Below are positions 34,306-43,770 of a stretch of 64,000 nucleotides of DNA, piece after piece (within the stretch, counting starts at the first letter, position 1; every line of letters begins with the position of its first letter). The DNA comes from Thalassovita sp. (GTDB taxonomy: Bacteria > Pseudomonadota > Alphaproteobacteria > Rhodobacterales > Rhodobacteraceae). Location of the stretch: assembly GCA_017792425.1 (NCBI GenBank), contig CP051233.1:2348315-2412314 (forward strand), read 5' to 3'. The notes beneath the pieces are model-generated. The model ran no database searches and was not told the DNA's origin. It was given only the letters and a program-made list of their open reading frames with translations. The translations under genes were made by a program, and so were the position numbers.

Positions 34306-34673
34306 GTACGGTATCCAGTTATATCCCGCGGGGCCGGGGCGTATGGTGTTCTTGTTGCAGCCTCTCGCGGCCTGTCTCGACGCGGATATCGCGCAACACC
34401 CTTCAGGTGGTCCGGGCCAACCTCTTGGGCAATTAACCTGTATTTCCTGTGCTGCATACAACGGATAATTGGCCCAATCAACGATTTAGGCCCTGTGTTG
34501 GGCTGCACGAATGCCACACTATGCCACTTGACGCGAAATCGAACAATCGCACAGCATGGCGCCATCTCTGTCAGGGGCCCGCGCCCGAAAAGATTGCAAA
34601 GAACCGGGTTTGACAAACCCCGCGAAACCCATTCCGTTAGGCGACCTAAGAACAACGCAGGCAGGAGGCGGCA
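34306..34673. other. Divergent intergenic region between IclR and CMD-family genes
   Basis: About 370 bases without a credible gene on either strand. It must contain the promoters of both divergent genes. One small palindrome, ATTGG-C-CCAAT at 34465-34475, is visible but not repeated elsewhere. No ATTTCA-N5-TGAAAT copy was found. Confidence 0.45.
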
Positions 34674-35393
34674 GTGGCAGAACTTTCTTCGGACCAACAG
34701 GACATCAAGGCAAAGTTCATCGCAAGGCGCGGCTATTGGCGCCCTTGGACAGAGGTTCTGTTGCACCACGACGCGCAGTTTGTCGCAGATTACGCCGATT
34801 ACGCCGGATACCCCGCGCAACACGGCAGCCTGTCCGCCCGCATGGTCGAACTGATCTATGTCGCGCTGGACAGTTCCGCGACCCACCTGTTTGAACCGGG
34901 TCTTGTCACCCACCTGCAAAAGGCGCGAGAGGCCGGAGCCAGCACCGCCGATCTGCTGGACGTGCTGCATATTGTGGCCTGCCAAGGACTGAGCGGCGTG
35001 TTTGCCGGTGCTGAAATCCTGGCGCAGGAAACCGGCCTGTCAGGCCCACAATCCATGCCAGCGGATCTGCGCGAACAGGTTGACCGGGTGTTGCCCCATG
35101 CCGGGGACAGCATTTCCATGCTGGCCGCGCTTGATCCGGGCTATCTACGCTGTGTGCTGGCTTTCCTGGATCACGACGGGCCAGCGGGAGGGCTGGATGC
35201 CGGTGAACGCAGCCTGATCGAGATCGCCTTGCACGCCTGTTTTACCGGGTTCAGCGCCGATATGCTGCGCCAATCCATCCGCGCGGCGCTGGCTGCCGGG
35301 CGCTGTCCGGCAGAGATCATGACCGCCATGCAACTGACCGCGCACTTGTCAGTCCATGGTACTGCATTGGCCGCATCGCACTTGGAACCGTGA
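34674..35393 (+). CDS. Carboxymuconolactone decarboxylase (CMD/AhpD)-family protein with two CMD modules
   Basis: A 239-residue, mostly helical protein with two CMD-like modules, about 50-120 (SARMVELIYVALDSSATHLF) and about 165-235 (AGERSLIEIALHACFTGFSA). The AhpD CxxC pair is absent, so peroxidase activity is unlikely and a decarboxylase- or isomerase-like role is more probable. Start GTG at 34674 with AGGAGG upstream. It is the only plus-strand gene in this region and converges on the dehydrogenase operon. Its role in the pathway is unknown. Confidence 0.7.
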   Translation: MAELSSDQQDIKAKFIARRGYWRPWTEVLLHHDAQFVADYADYAGYPAQHGSLSARMVELIYVALDSSATHLFEPGLVTHLQKAREAGASTADLLDVLHIVACQGLSGVFAGAEILAQETGLSGPQSMPADLREQVDRVLPHAGDSISMLAALDPGYLRCVLAFLDHDGPAGGLDAGERSLIEIALHACFTGFSADMLRQSIRAALAAGRCPAEIMTAMQLTAHLSVHGTALAASHLEP

Positions 35394-35421
35394 TCCTGCG
35401 GGCACGGGTTCCGGCCACCCG

Positions 35422-36576
35422 CTATGCGACCCCGTCACGCAGCATGTTGCGGGCAATCACCAGTTGCTGAATCTGCGTCGTGCCTTCGTAAATGCGGAAC
35501 AGGCGCACATCCCGATAGAACCGTTCCACGGCGTAATCCGCAATATAGCCCGCGCCCCCGTGAATCTGCACCGCCCGGTCAGCGACGCGGCCCACCATTT
35601 CCGAACAGAACAGCTTGCAGCACGATGCCTCTGTAGACACGGGGATGCCGTCATCCTTGCGCCGGGCTGCGTCCAGCACCATGCAACGGGCGGCATATGA
35701 CTCGGCCCGGCTGTCCGCCAGCATGGCCTGGATCAGCTGGAACTGCCCGATTGCTTTGCCAAATTGTTTGCGTTCGCTGGCATAGGTCACGGATTCATCT
35801 ATCAGCCGTTCCGCCGCCCCCACACAGACAGCAGAGATATTCAGCCGCCCACGATCCAGCACTTTCATAGCGGTCTTGAACCCCATACCCGGAACACCGC
35901 CAACAATGTTGGCGGCAGGAACACGACAGTTTTCGAATATCACATCGCAGGTATGGCTGCCCTTCTGCCCCATCTTCTTGTCGGTCTTGCCAAGGCTTAA
36001 CCCCGGCGTGTCCCTTTCAACGATAAAGGCCGATATCCCGCTGGCGCCCTTGCTGCCCGGATCTGTCCGCGCCATGACAGTAAAGATATCGGCAGAGGGC
36101 GCGTTGGTGATAAACCGCTTCGTGCCGTTCAGAACATAGGTATCGCCCTCCAGACGGGCGGTCGTACCGAGCGATGCAGCGTCAGAACCTGTGTTTGGTT
36201 CCGTCAGGGCGAAGGCGCCGATAATCTCGCCACTGGCCAGTTTCGGCAGCCACTTTTCTTTCTGCTCGGATGTGCCGTCAATGACGATGCCCTGCCCGCC
36301 AATCCCGTTGTTGGTGCCAATCAGCGACCGGAACGCCGGAGAGGCCCGGCTGATTTCAAAATTGACCAGCACCTCTTCTTCCATGGTCAGGCCAAGGCCG
36401 CCGAATTCTTCGGGAGCGGACATGCCGAACAATCCCAGATCACGCATTTCCTGCACTAGCCCAGGTGGAATTGCATCCTGTTCGACGATCAATTCCTCGT
36501 TCGGGATCAGCCGTTCCCGGACAAACCGGGATACGACCGCCAGCAACTGATCCATGTTTTCGCGATCTCTGATCAT
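35422..36576 (-). CDS. Acyl-CoA dehydrogenase
   Basis: A 384-residue acyl-CoA dehydrogenase with all standard marks: PEEFGGLGLTMEEE, FALTEPNTGSDAAS, NGTKRFITNAP, and IYEGTTQIQQLVIARNML, whose glutamate is the expected catalytic base. Start ATG 36576 with AAGGGAA upstream. It is the last gene of the operon starting at 42236 and lies 38 bases from the thiolase gene. Probably general for medium-chain or branched acyl-CoA. Confidence 0.92.
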   Translation of the reverse strand: MIRDRENMDQLLAVVSRFVRERLIPNEELIVEQDAIPPGLVQEMRDLGLFGMSAPEEFGGLGLTMEEEVLVNFEISRASPAFRSLIGTNNGIGGQGIVIDGTSEQKEKWLPKLASGEIIGAFALTEPNTGSDAASLGTTARLEGDTYVLNGTKRFITNAPSADIFTVMARTDPGSKGASGISAFIVERDTPGLSLGKTDKKMGQKGSHTCDVIFENCRVPAANIVGGVPGMGFKTAMKVLDRGRLNISAVCVGAAERLIDESVTYASERKQFGKAIGQFQLIQAMLADSRAESYAARCMVLDAARRKDDGIPVSTEASCCKLFCSEMVGRVADRAVQIHGGAGYIADYAVERFYRDVRLFRIYEGTTQIQQLVIARNMLRDGVA

Positions 36577-36614
36577 GGCATTTCCCTTTGGGACAATTGG
36601 CGCTTTGTGGGATG

Positions 36615-37796
36615 TCAAAAAATCTCGAACAGGCCAGCGGCCCCCATACCCCCGCCGACACACATGGTCACGACACCGTACTTCGCCTTGCGCCGACGGC
36701 CTTCCAGCAGGATATGCCCCGCAAGGCGCGCACCGGTCATGCCGAACGGGTGACCCACGGAAATCGAGCCACCATTGACGTTCAGCTTGTCGTTGTCGAT
36801 GCCCAGGCGATCACGGCAATACAGCAATTGGCTGGCGAAGGCCTCGTTCAGTTCCCAAATATCGATATCGCCGATCTTAAGGCCAGCGCGTTCCAGCAGG
36901 CGCGGCACCGCGTAGACCGGACCGATGCCCATTTCATCGGGTTCACATCCGGCAATTGCAAAGCCCCGCAACGCGCCCAGCGGTTCCAGCCCCGCTTGTT
37001 CCGCCGCCTTCGCTTCCATCAGGACGCAAGCAGACGCACCATCAGCCAGCTGGCTGGCGTTGCCCGCCGTGATGAACTTGCCCGCGCCACGCACCGGTTC
37101 CAGCCCGGCCAGGCCATCCAGCGTTGTTGCGGGCCGGTTGCATCCGTCGCGATCTATGGTGACTTCGACCTTGGACACAGCGCCGGTTTCCCGGTCCTTT
37201 TTTGCCATCATGGTGGTGAAGGGAACGATCTCTAAATCGAAACGGCCTGCCGCCTGCGCCGCCGCCGTGCGCTGCTGGCTTTGCAGCGAATATTCATCCT
37301 GCGCCTCGCGGCTGATACCATAGCGTTCGGCAACGATGTCAGCCGTTTCGATCATCGCCATGTAGACACCGGGAATATGCTGGTTCAGCCAGGTTTCACG
37401 GCGCACGGATTCATCAACATTCTGCTGCCGCTGCGAAATCGATTCCAGACCACCCGCGATCATCGCCGGAACGCCATCCAGCCGAATCCGGTTATTGGCC
37501 GCCGCAATCGCATGCAAACCGGAGGCGCAGGCCTGATTGACGGTAGAGCCAGAGACATTCACGCCCAAACCCGCCCGCAGCGCGGTCTGGCGGGCCATGT
37601 TGCTGGCAGTCGCCTGATAGGGATGAGCGACGCCAAACACCGAATCTTCCAGTATCGCCGGATCGATCCCGGACCTGTCCACCGCATGACGAACAACATG
37701 CCCGCCCATTGTTGCGCCGTGGGTTATGTTCAACTCGCCGCGGAACGATTTGGTCAGCCCGGTTCGGGCAGTGGAAAGAATGACAGCATCACGCAT
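36615..37796 (-). CDS. Acetyl-CoA acyltransferase (3-ketoacyl-CoA thiolase)
   Basis: A 393-residue canonical thiolase, with the nucleophilic Cys in VNQACASGLHAI, the His in GGSISVGHPFGMTG and the second Cys in TMCVGGGMGAAG. It cleaves a 3-ketoacyl-CoA with CoA to acetyl-CoA and a shortened acyl-CoA. It is 15 bases from the FadJ-like gene, which makes its substrate. This intact enzyme contrasts with the two non-canonical thiolase-fold proteins in the window. Confidence 0.94.
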   Translation of the reverse strand: MRDAVILSTARTGLTKSFRGELNITHGATMGGHVVRHAVDRSGIDPAILEDSVFGVAHPYQATASNMARQTALRAGLGVNVSGSTVNQACASGLHAIAAANNRIRLDGVPAMIAGGLESISQRQQNVDESVRRETWLNQHIPGVYMAMIETADIVAERYGISREAQDEYSLQSQQRTAAAQAAGRFDLEIVPFTTMMAKKDRETGAVSKVEVTIDRDGCNRPATTLDGLAGLEPVRGAGKFITAGNASQLADGASACVLMEAKAAEQAGLEPLGALRGFAIAGCEPDEMGIGPVYAVPRLLERAGLKIGDIDIWELNEAFASQLLYCRDRLGIDNDKLNVNGGSISVGHPFGMTGARLAGHILLEGRRRKAKYGVVTMCVGGGMGAAGLFEIF

Positions 37797-37811
37797 GGGT
37801 CTGTTTCTCGC

Positions 37812-39938
37812 TCAGGAATTAAGGGATTCGAAGGTGCGGTTCTGTTGAACCAGGTCCACCAGCAAAGGCGACGGGGACCAGAAGAAGGGATCTTCGGCGG
37901 TATTGGCGCGGATCGTGTTCAGTACCGTTTCCAGCCCGATACTATCAGCATAGAACATCGGCCCTCCGCGCCATCGGGGAAAGCCGAAGCCCAGCAGGAA
38001 GGTCACGTCAATATCCAACGGTCGCAGCGCGATCTTATCGTGCAGCACGTTCGCGCCTTCGTTGATCAGGATCGACACCATGCGCTGAACGATTTCCTCG
38101 TCCGAGAAGTGGCGCGGCGTGATGCCGTTGGCGGTGCGCTCTGCGTCAATGATGTCCAGGACATCCGGGTTGGGACGCCCACGCGGGCTTTCTTCGTCAT
38201 AGATATAGAAGCCACGCCCGGATTTCTGGCCAAACCAGCCCTGTTCACAGATGCGGTCTGCAATGGCCACATAGCGTTCACGCGGGTCGCGTGTCGGGGC
38301 CAGCCGCTTGCGCGAGGCCCAGCCGATATCAAGCCCCGCCAGATCACTGACCTGATGCGGCCCCATCGGAAAGCCGAATCCGGTCACTGCGCGATCCAAG
38401 TCGTAGGGGGACACCCCATCCAGAACCAGGTATTCCGACGCTTTCTTGTAGAAGGACATCATGCGGTTGCCGATGAACCCGTCACAAACCCCCGAACGCA
38501 CCCCGACCTTGCCCAGCTTCTTGGACAGAACGGTGGCGGTGGCGATGGTTTTCGGGGCGCTGGCGTCACCCACGATCACCTCTACCAGACGCATGATGTT
38601 GGCCGGTGAAAAGAAGTGCAGACCGATCACATCCTGCGGGCGCGATGTCACGCCACCGATTTCATTGATATCCATCCGAGAGGTATTCGTCGCAAGAACG
38701 GCGCCCGGCTTGGCTACCTTGTCCAGTTCGCGGAACACGGCCTTCTTGACATCCATGTCCTCGAACACCGCTTCGATGATGACATCGGCATCCGACAGCG
38801 CGCCATAATCGGCACTGGAGCGATAGCGCCTTTGCAACAGGGTGTCCCGTTCGGCCTGCGTCATCCGGCCCTTTGTGATCGCACGCTTGTAGACTCGTTC
38901 GATATTCTGACGCGCCTTTTGCAGGCTTTCGTCGTCGCGTTCGATCATCACCACGTCCAGCCCCGCGTCGATGGCGGACACGGCGATGCCTGCACCCATC
39001 GTGCCACCACCCACGATGCCGATCGTGTTGACCGGACGCGCTGTTGCCCCTTCGGCATCGGGAATCTTGGCTGCTTTGCGCTCGGCAAAGAAGGCATGGA
39101 CCAGCGCCTTGCGTTGCGGGGTATCCATGCATTCCAGGAACAGTTCGCGCTCATAAGCCAGCCCGTCGTCAAACGGCCGGTCCAGCGATGCCTGAACCGC
39201 ATCGACAATGCGATAGGGCGCAATCTGGCCACGCGCCCGCCGCTGCAGCGATGCGCGAGCGGTTTCGAATATTTCCGGGTGCGCGCGGTCAGCCTCCAGC
39301 CGTTCAGTGATATCGCGGGTGGACCGCGGCGGCATGCCGGTGTCGATCACATGGCGGGCAAAGGCCAACCCGGCGCTGCGCGCATCCGGCAGATCGAACA
39401 CTTCATCGATCAGGCCCAGGGCACAGGCTTCGGGCGCGGCGACATGGCGCCCCGACAGGATCAGATCCAGCGCCACCTTCGCCCCCACCAGCCGGGGCAT
39501 GCGCTGGGTGCCGCCACCGCCGGGGATGATACCCAGGTTCACCTCTGGCAGGCCTACCTTGGCCGACCCCAACGCTACCCGATAGTGGCAGCCCATGGCG
39601 AATTCAAACCCGCCGCCAAGCGCCGTGCCGTGGATCGCCGCGATCACCGGCTTTTGCGATGCTTCGAACAGACGAATGACATCGGCAGTCGCGGGTGGTT
39701 GGCGCGGCTTGCCGAATTCCGAAATCTCGGCGCCCGCGATGAACGAACGCCCATTGCAGACGAACAGGATCGCCCTGGCGTCGGGGTTTGCCTGCGCCGC
39801 CGTGGTTGCGTCCAGCATACCCTTGCGCACTGGAAAGCTGAGCGTATTCATCGGCGGGCTGTCAATCGTCACGACCGCGATGTCGCCAACCATTTCAAGT
39901 GTGACCGGCCCGGCCTGGCCTTCGATGCGATCAGACAT
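37812..39938 (-). CDS. fadJ: FadJ-like multifunctional enoyl-CoA hydratase/3-hydroxyacyl-CoA dehydrogenase
   Basis: A 708-residue bifunctional enzyme. Residues about 1-190 are a crotonase domain (GRSFIAGAEISEFG, GTALGGGFEFAMGCHYR with the first Glu, GLPEVNLGIIPGGGGTQRM with the second). Residues about 295-475 are the NAD-binding domain (IGIVGGGTMGAGIA), followed by two 3-hydroxyacyl-CoA dehydrogenase C-terminal domains. It performs hydration and oxidation in beta-oxidation. ATG 39938 with AAGGA upstream. The thiolase follows closely. Confidence 0.93.
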   Translation of the reverse strand: MSDRIEGQAGPVTLEMVGDIAVVTIDSPPMNTLSFPVRKGMLDATTAAQANPDARAILFVCNGRSFIAGAEISEFGKPRQPPATADVIRLFEASQKPVIAAIHGTALGGGFEFAMGCHYRVALGSAKVGLPEVNLGIIPGGGGTQRMPRLVGAKVALDLILSGRHVAAPEACALGLIDEVFDLPDARSAGLAFARHVIDTGMPPRSTRDITERLEADRAHPEIFETARASLQRRARGQIAPYRIVDAVQASLDRPFDDGLAYERELFLECMDTPQRKALVHAFFAERKAAKIPDAEGATARPVNTIGIVGGGTMGAGIAVSAIDAGLDVVMIERDDESLQKARQNIERVYKRAITKGRMTQAERDTLLQRRYRSSADYGALSDADVIIEAVFEDMDVKKAVFRELDKVAKPGAVLATNTSRMDINEIGGVTSRPQDVIGLHFFSPANIMRLVEVIVGDASAPKTIATATVLSKKLGKVGVRSGVCDGFIGNRMMSFYKKASEYLVLDGVSPYDLDRAVTGFGFPMGPHQVSDLAGLDIGWASRKRLAPTRDPRERYVAIADRICEQGWFGQKSGRGFYIYDEESPRGRPNPDVLDIIDAERTANGITPRHFSDEEIVQRMVSILINEGANVLHDKIALRPLDIDVTFLLGFGFPRWRGGPMFYADSIGLETVLNTIRANTAEDPFFWSPSPLLVDLVQQNRTFESLNS

Positions 39939-40098
39939 ATCGCCTACGTCCTTCCCTTATTTCATCGCCGGAACCATGCCCGGCTATCCAGTAATTCTCG
40001 TTCCGCGCCACCCAAGGCACAGCAAACCTGCCACGGGCAGGCACGCGGCCTGCCCGGCGGCCAAGGTGGCCCCGGCGCACAGCGGCATTCGGACGGGA

Positions 40099-41379
40099 TC
40101 AGATGATGCCCGCCTTTCGATACGTCGCGATCTTTTCGTCGTCGAAACCCAGAACATCCCGCAGGATCTGTTCCGAATGTTCACCCTGCAACGGCGGGGC
40201 GGAATCATAACGCACCGGCACTTCCGAAAAATGCAGCGGGTTCGCCAGCGTCGGCATTTCCCCCACCACATCATGCACGATGGTCCGTTTCACGCCACGG
40301 TGGCGCACCTGTTCGTCCTCGAACACCTGTTCCAGATCATACAATGGCCCGATCGGCACACCTGCCGCGTTCAGCAAATCCACCCATTCGGCAGCATTGC
40401 GCGTCAGAAAGATCGGTTCGATCGCCGCCAGCAGCGCATCACGGTTCTGCACCCGCAGATGGTGATCTACGAAGCGCGGATCCTCGGCCAGTTCGTCAAC
40501 CCCCAGCGCCCGACACATATTGGCCCATTGGGCGTTGTTGCCCACGCTGACAACCACCTTGAAATCCTTGCAGTCTATGGGCTGAACGGGTGCGCCCGTA
40601 TAGGACTGGTTGCCAGTGCGAACCGGCACTTTGCCGCTGACCAGATAGGTCATCGCCATATGCGTCAGGCTGAAAATCTGCGTGTCCAGCAGGGCCAGGT
40701 CAATAAACTGCCCCTTGCCGTCGGCGCTGCGCATCCGGTGGAACATAGCCGTAACGATCCCAAGCGCGGCCACCGTGCCGGTCATGATATCCACCATGCT
40801 GTAACCGACGCGCATCGGGCCACCGCCCGGTTCGGAATCGTTGTGGCCGGTCAGGCTCATCAGCCCGCTCATCGCCTGAAAGATGATGTCATATCCCGGT
40901 CGGTCCTTGTAGGGGCCGGATTGTCCGAACCCGGTGATCGAACAATAGATCAGCGCCGGGTTCACTTGTTTCAGGGATTCGTAATCCAGCCCGTACTTCG
41001 CCAGCGACCCGGCCTTGAAATTCTCGATCAGGACATCAGCCTGCCGCACCAGACCCAAAAGAATCTCGCGGCCTTCTTGCTTGGTGAAGTCCAGCGTGAT
41101 GGACCGCTTGTTGCGGTTCAGGCTGATGAAAGGCGCGGAAACCTTATCCTCGCGCCCACTGTCCTGCTGGACAAAGGGTGGCAGCCGCCGACAGTCATCG
41201 CCCCGGCCCGGCTGTTCGACCTTGATGACATCAGCCCCGAAATCCGCCAGCCACTGACCCGCCAGAGGACCAGCGAAAACCCGGCTGATATCCAGAACCT
41301 TGACCCCGGACAGCATCCCGCCGTTCCCATCGCCGTCCGCCGCATCAGCGTTTGCGCCAAACCCGAATTTGTCTTGCAT
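40099..41379 (-). CDS. Family III (CaiB/BaiF) CoA-transferase
   Basis: A 426-residue CoA-transferase: GVKVLDISRVFAGPLAGQWL, ADVIKVEQPGRGDD, YCSITGFGQSGPYKDRPGYD with the expected catalytic Asp region. It likely activates the imported acid by taking CoA from a pathway thioester. No acyl-CoA ligase is present in the 14-42 kb region, so CoA-transfer may be its only activation step. Start ATG 41379 is preceded by AGGGGG; ATG 41397 is a weaker alternative. A 160-base gap containing a GC hairpin follows it. Confidence 0.88.
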   Translation of the reverse strand: MQDKFGFGANADAADGDGNGGMLSGVKVLDISRVFAGPLAGQWLADFGADVIKVEQPGRGDDCRRLPPFVQQDSGREDKVSAPFISLNRNKRSITLDFTKQEGREILLGLVRQADVLIENFKAGSLAKYGLDYESLKQVNPALIYCSITGFGQSGPYKDRPGYDIIFQAMSGLMSLTGHNDSEPGGGPMRVGYSMVDIMTGTVAALGIVTAMFHRMRSADGKGQFIDLALLDTQIFSLTHMAMTYLVSGKVPVRTGNQSYTGAPVQPIDCKDFKVVVSVGNNAQWANMCRALGVDELAEDPRFVDHHLRVQNRDALLAAIEPIFLTRNAAEWVDLLNAAGVPIGPLYDLEQVFEDEQVRHRGVKRTIVHDVVGEMPTLANPLHFSEVPVRYDSAPPLQGEHSEQILRDVLGFDDEKIATYRKAGII

Positions 41380-41429
41380 CCTCACCCCCTGTTGCATCTG
41401 CCCGACCCGACAGGGCCGGAGTACGCCCG

Positions 41430-42236
41430 TTAGTAACCCTTGAAAACCGGGCGGCGCTTTTCGGCAAAGGCCGTGGCGGCTTCCTTGTGGTCATGCGTCT
41501 GAAGGGTAAGCATTTCATAGGCAATGGACGCATCCAGCACGAGGTTAAGCTGATCCTTCAGTACCTTGTTGACCGACAGCTTGGTCCATTGGACCGCGTG
41601 TTCGGGCAGACGTGCGAGATCGGCGGCGATGTCAACAGCGGTATCCATCACCGCATCCGTCGGCACAGCATAGTTGGCGATTCCCATGTTCGCAGCTTCC
41701 TGCCCTGAAATCAGCAGGCCGCGCATCAGGAAATCCTTGGCCCGCGCAGGCCCAATCAGCAGCGGCCAGATTACCGCGCCGCCGTCACCGGCCACCAAGC
41801 CCACCTTGACATGGGTATCGCCGAACTTGGCGTCGTTGGAAATCACCATGATATCGGAAAACAGGGCCAGCGTTGCACCCAGCCCGACGCAATCGCCGTT
41901 AACCGCAGCGATGATCGGCTGGCGCACTTCAAGGATATTCTGGAACATCCGGCGCGTTTCACCGGGGGTTTTGAGCGCGAACTTCAGCCCCTCCACCGTG
42001 CCTGCGCGGCGCGCCATGTTCTTTACGTCGCCCCCGGCAGAAAAGGTTTTGCCTTCGCCGGTGAAGATGATGACCTTGACTTCGTCATCCGCAGACAGAT
42101 CCAGCCAGACCTGCTCCAGCTCTTTATGTGTATCGTGGCTGATCGCATTGCGAAAATCGGGACGGTTGATGCTCAGCCGCGCGACACCTTCGCTCTTTTC
42201 GACCCGGATGTTCTGGTAATGGTCATAAGACGTCAT
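41430..42236 (-). CDS. Enoyl-CoA hydratase/isomerase family protein lacking both usual glutamates
   Basis: A 268-residue crotonase, first gene of its operon: FSAGGDVKNMARR and GDCVGLGATLALFSD form the oxyanion hole. The positions of both hydratase glutamates read GATLALFSD and DTHVKVGLVAGDGG, with no acid at the usual sites. It may act as a different crotonase type such as an isomerase, hydrolase or C-C bond enzyme. Start ATG 42236 with AGGA upstream; operator E lies 47 bases upstream. Confidence 0.82.
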   Translation of the reverse strand: MTSYDHYQNIRVEKSEGVARLSINRPDFRNAISHDTHKELEQVWLDLSADDEVKVIIFTGEGKTFSAGGDVKNMARRAGTVEGLKFALKTPGETRRMFQNILEVRQPIIAAVNGDCVGLGATLALFSDIMVISNDAKFGDTHVKVGLVAGDGGAVIWPLLIGPARAKDFLMRGLLISGQEAANMGIANYAVPTDAVMDTAVDIAADLARLPEHAVQWTKLSVNKVLKDQLNLVLDASIAYEMLTLQTHDHKEAATAFAEKRRPVFKGY

Positions 42237-42282
42237 GATGGATTCCTGAGTTTGACTGTTATTCAGAGTAGTCCATGATTTG

Positions 42283-42318
42283 TTTTCATGTGTCAACATA
42301 TCTTTCACTTGGTGTAAC
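42283..42318. promoter_or_regulatory. Tandem operator E (ATTTCA-N5-TGAAAT type)
   Basis: Sites at 42283-42299 (TTTTCA-TGTGT-CAACAT, 8 of 12) and 42302-42318 (CTTTCA-CTTGG-TGTAAC, 9 of 12), 19 bases apart. It is the weakest of the five pairs, but has the same period and a matching position upstream of the five-gene operon. Confidence 0.42.
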
Positions 42319-42490
42319 ATTTATCGGCAAACGAAATTGGTCTAGCCGCCACCCACAGCCCCCGCTTTGTCCGCTCCCCACACAGACGCCGCCCATTTTC
42401 AAAGCTTTTCGTATAAGCGATGCTATCCCCCGGTACGGACGCTGCGGATCCCTCCCAGCGCCTTCAACACCGACCGCACTTCCTCTGCAT

Positions 42491-42622
42491 TCCACGCTTG
42501 TGTGCGCTCGCCAATTGACGGCACTGCAAGGCCTCACGTCACTCGAATACATTGGCAAAACCTGGACGTCAGAACCGGAACGATTCAACGTCGATCCATC
42601 CCTCCGCATGCCAAGACTGAAC
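42491..42622 (+). mobile_element. C-terminal remnant of an IS3/IS481-type transposase
   Basis: The plus-strand translation contains LTALQGLTSLEYIGKTWTSE followed by PERFNVDPSLRMPRLN, resembling the integrase-type transposase tail (xAWTSEPERFxxNPxHQMPGLN) common in alphaproteobacterial IS elements. No catalytic DDE region or inverted repeats remain. The rest of the gap between the operon promoter at 42318 and the LysR gene at 42667 shows nothing else. Confidence 0.55.
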
Positions 42623-42666
42623 AGCCAGTACGACCGCCCTGGTATTACCGCGACTCCTGCGTGCAG

Positions 42667-43563
42667 CTAGATGTGTGTTGAAGAGCCAACAAGCCAGTCA
42701 TAGACTGTCTTCGCTCTTTCGGCGGCGTGTGGATGGAGCTTGACATAAAAGTCCTCGGACGTCTCTACCTCTAGTGGCAACAGGGGAACGAGTTGGCCGC
42801 GTGCAATATAGTTATGCGTCAAGCCGACCCACCCCAGCACCGCCCCCATATCATCGCAGGCTGCCTGCAGTGCAATGACGTAGTTATTGACCCGATGGCT
42901 TGCTTTTACCGGGCCGTCATAGCCCGCGAAACGAAACCAGTCCTGCCAGTCCGTCCAGCCAGAGTTGCCAGAGTCAAAGTGGATGAGCGGGAGGCCGGCA
43001 AGGTCGCGCGGAGTGGCTGCGGGATGCGCCCGCGCAAAACCCGGGCTCCCAAGCGCCATGATCCGGTCATGGAACAGGATGCTCCGCGTACCGGTGTCGC
43101 GCGACAGGTTTCCGTAGTGGATACTCAGGTCGCAGTCGACCATGGACTGATCGGTGTCGCTGACAATCTGCGCCACCGAGATATCGCCATGTGATTTCCA
43201 GAATTGCGCCAGCTTCGGCGTAAGCCAGAGCGAGCTTACCGCAGTTGTCACCCTAATTGTCACAGAAGCGTGGTTGGAGCGTTTTCGGAGTTGATCGACG
43301 GCCTCGCCTATGGCCTCGAACCCGCGCTGCAAGGCCACCAGCAGATAAGCGCCCGTCTCTGTAAGCTGAACCCCCCGGTGATGACGCCGAAACAACAGGC
43401 AGCGCAACTCAGTCTCGAGAGCCTTGACCTGATGGCTGATCGCGGCAGGCGTGACATTCAATTCCTGCGCTGCCGATTTGAACCCTTCGTGCCGCGCTGC
43501 GGCCTCGAAGGCTACGAGCGCGGTCATCGCCGGGAGATCGTAGGGGCTTTTAGGCAAGTACAC
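42667..43563 (-). CDS. LysR-family regulator (GcvA-like), divergent from the MttB-family gene
   Basis: A 298-residue LysR protein of the GcvA-like branch: MTALVAFEAAARHEGFKSAA, then ELNVTPAAISHQVKALE, LFRRHHRGVQLTETG and a substrate-binding effector domain. Start GTG at 43563; ATG at 43527 is an alternative. It is divergent from the methyltransferase gene with a perfect LysR box between them, so it probably controls it. Confidence 0.87.
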   Translation of the reverse strand: MYLPKSPYDLPAMTALVAFEAAARHEGFKSAAQELNVTPAAISHQVKALETELRCLLFRRHHRGVQLTETGAYLLVALQRGFEAIGEAVDQLRKRSNHASVTIRVTTAVSSLWLTPKLAQFWKSHGDISVAQIVSDTDQSMVDCDLSIHYGNLSRDTGTRSILFHDRIMALGSPGFARAHPAATPRDLAGLPLIHFDSGNSGWTDWQDWFRFAGYDGPVKASHRVNNYVIALQAACDDMGAVLGWVGLTHNYIARGQLVPLLPLEVETSEDFYVKLHPHAAERAKTVYDWLVGSSTHI

Positions 43564-43635
43564 CTCACTCTCGATGACGCATACGCATTGGATCGTTCCA
43601 TTTCCCGAGGACGCGTCGACCAGTTCACATTAGTT

Positions 43636-43650
43636 ATTCTAAGCCAGAAT
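43636..43650. promoter_or_regulatory. Candidate LysR operator upstream of the MttB-family gene
   Basis: ATTCT-AAGCC-AGAAT is a perfect 15-base palindrome of T-N11-A form in the AT-rich gap between the divergent LysR and MttB-family genes, 73 bases from the LysR start. Confidence 0.55.
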
Positions 43651-43770
43651 GAGAATTTATGCAATTGTCAGGCAGTCCGTTGGCAGCAACATTGCGCAGC
43701 ACCGCGAATATCGCGCAGGACCGGCCCCATAAGTCCGGCGACCCGTGTCGCAAATGATAAGGAACACGCC

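Noticed and set aside
40035..40055. GGGCAGGC-acgcg-GCCTGCCC hairpin between the CoA-transferase and FadJ genes
   Set aside because: A good stem but no T run, and it lies inside an operon. More likely a processing or attenuation structure, or simply GC-rich spacer, so not called a terminator.
42275..42670. A 131-codon plus-strand frame as a gene
   Set aside because: It starts inside operator E, and only its last third resembles a transposase tail. It is an IS remnant.
43204..43770. A long N-terminal extension of the MttB-family frame
   Set aside because: It overlaps the LysR gene and the LysR operator, and a good ribosome site precedes the ATG at 43771.
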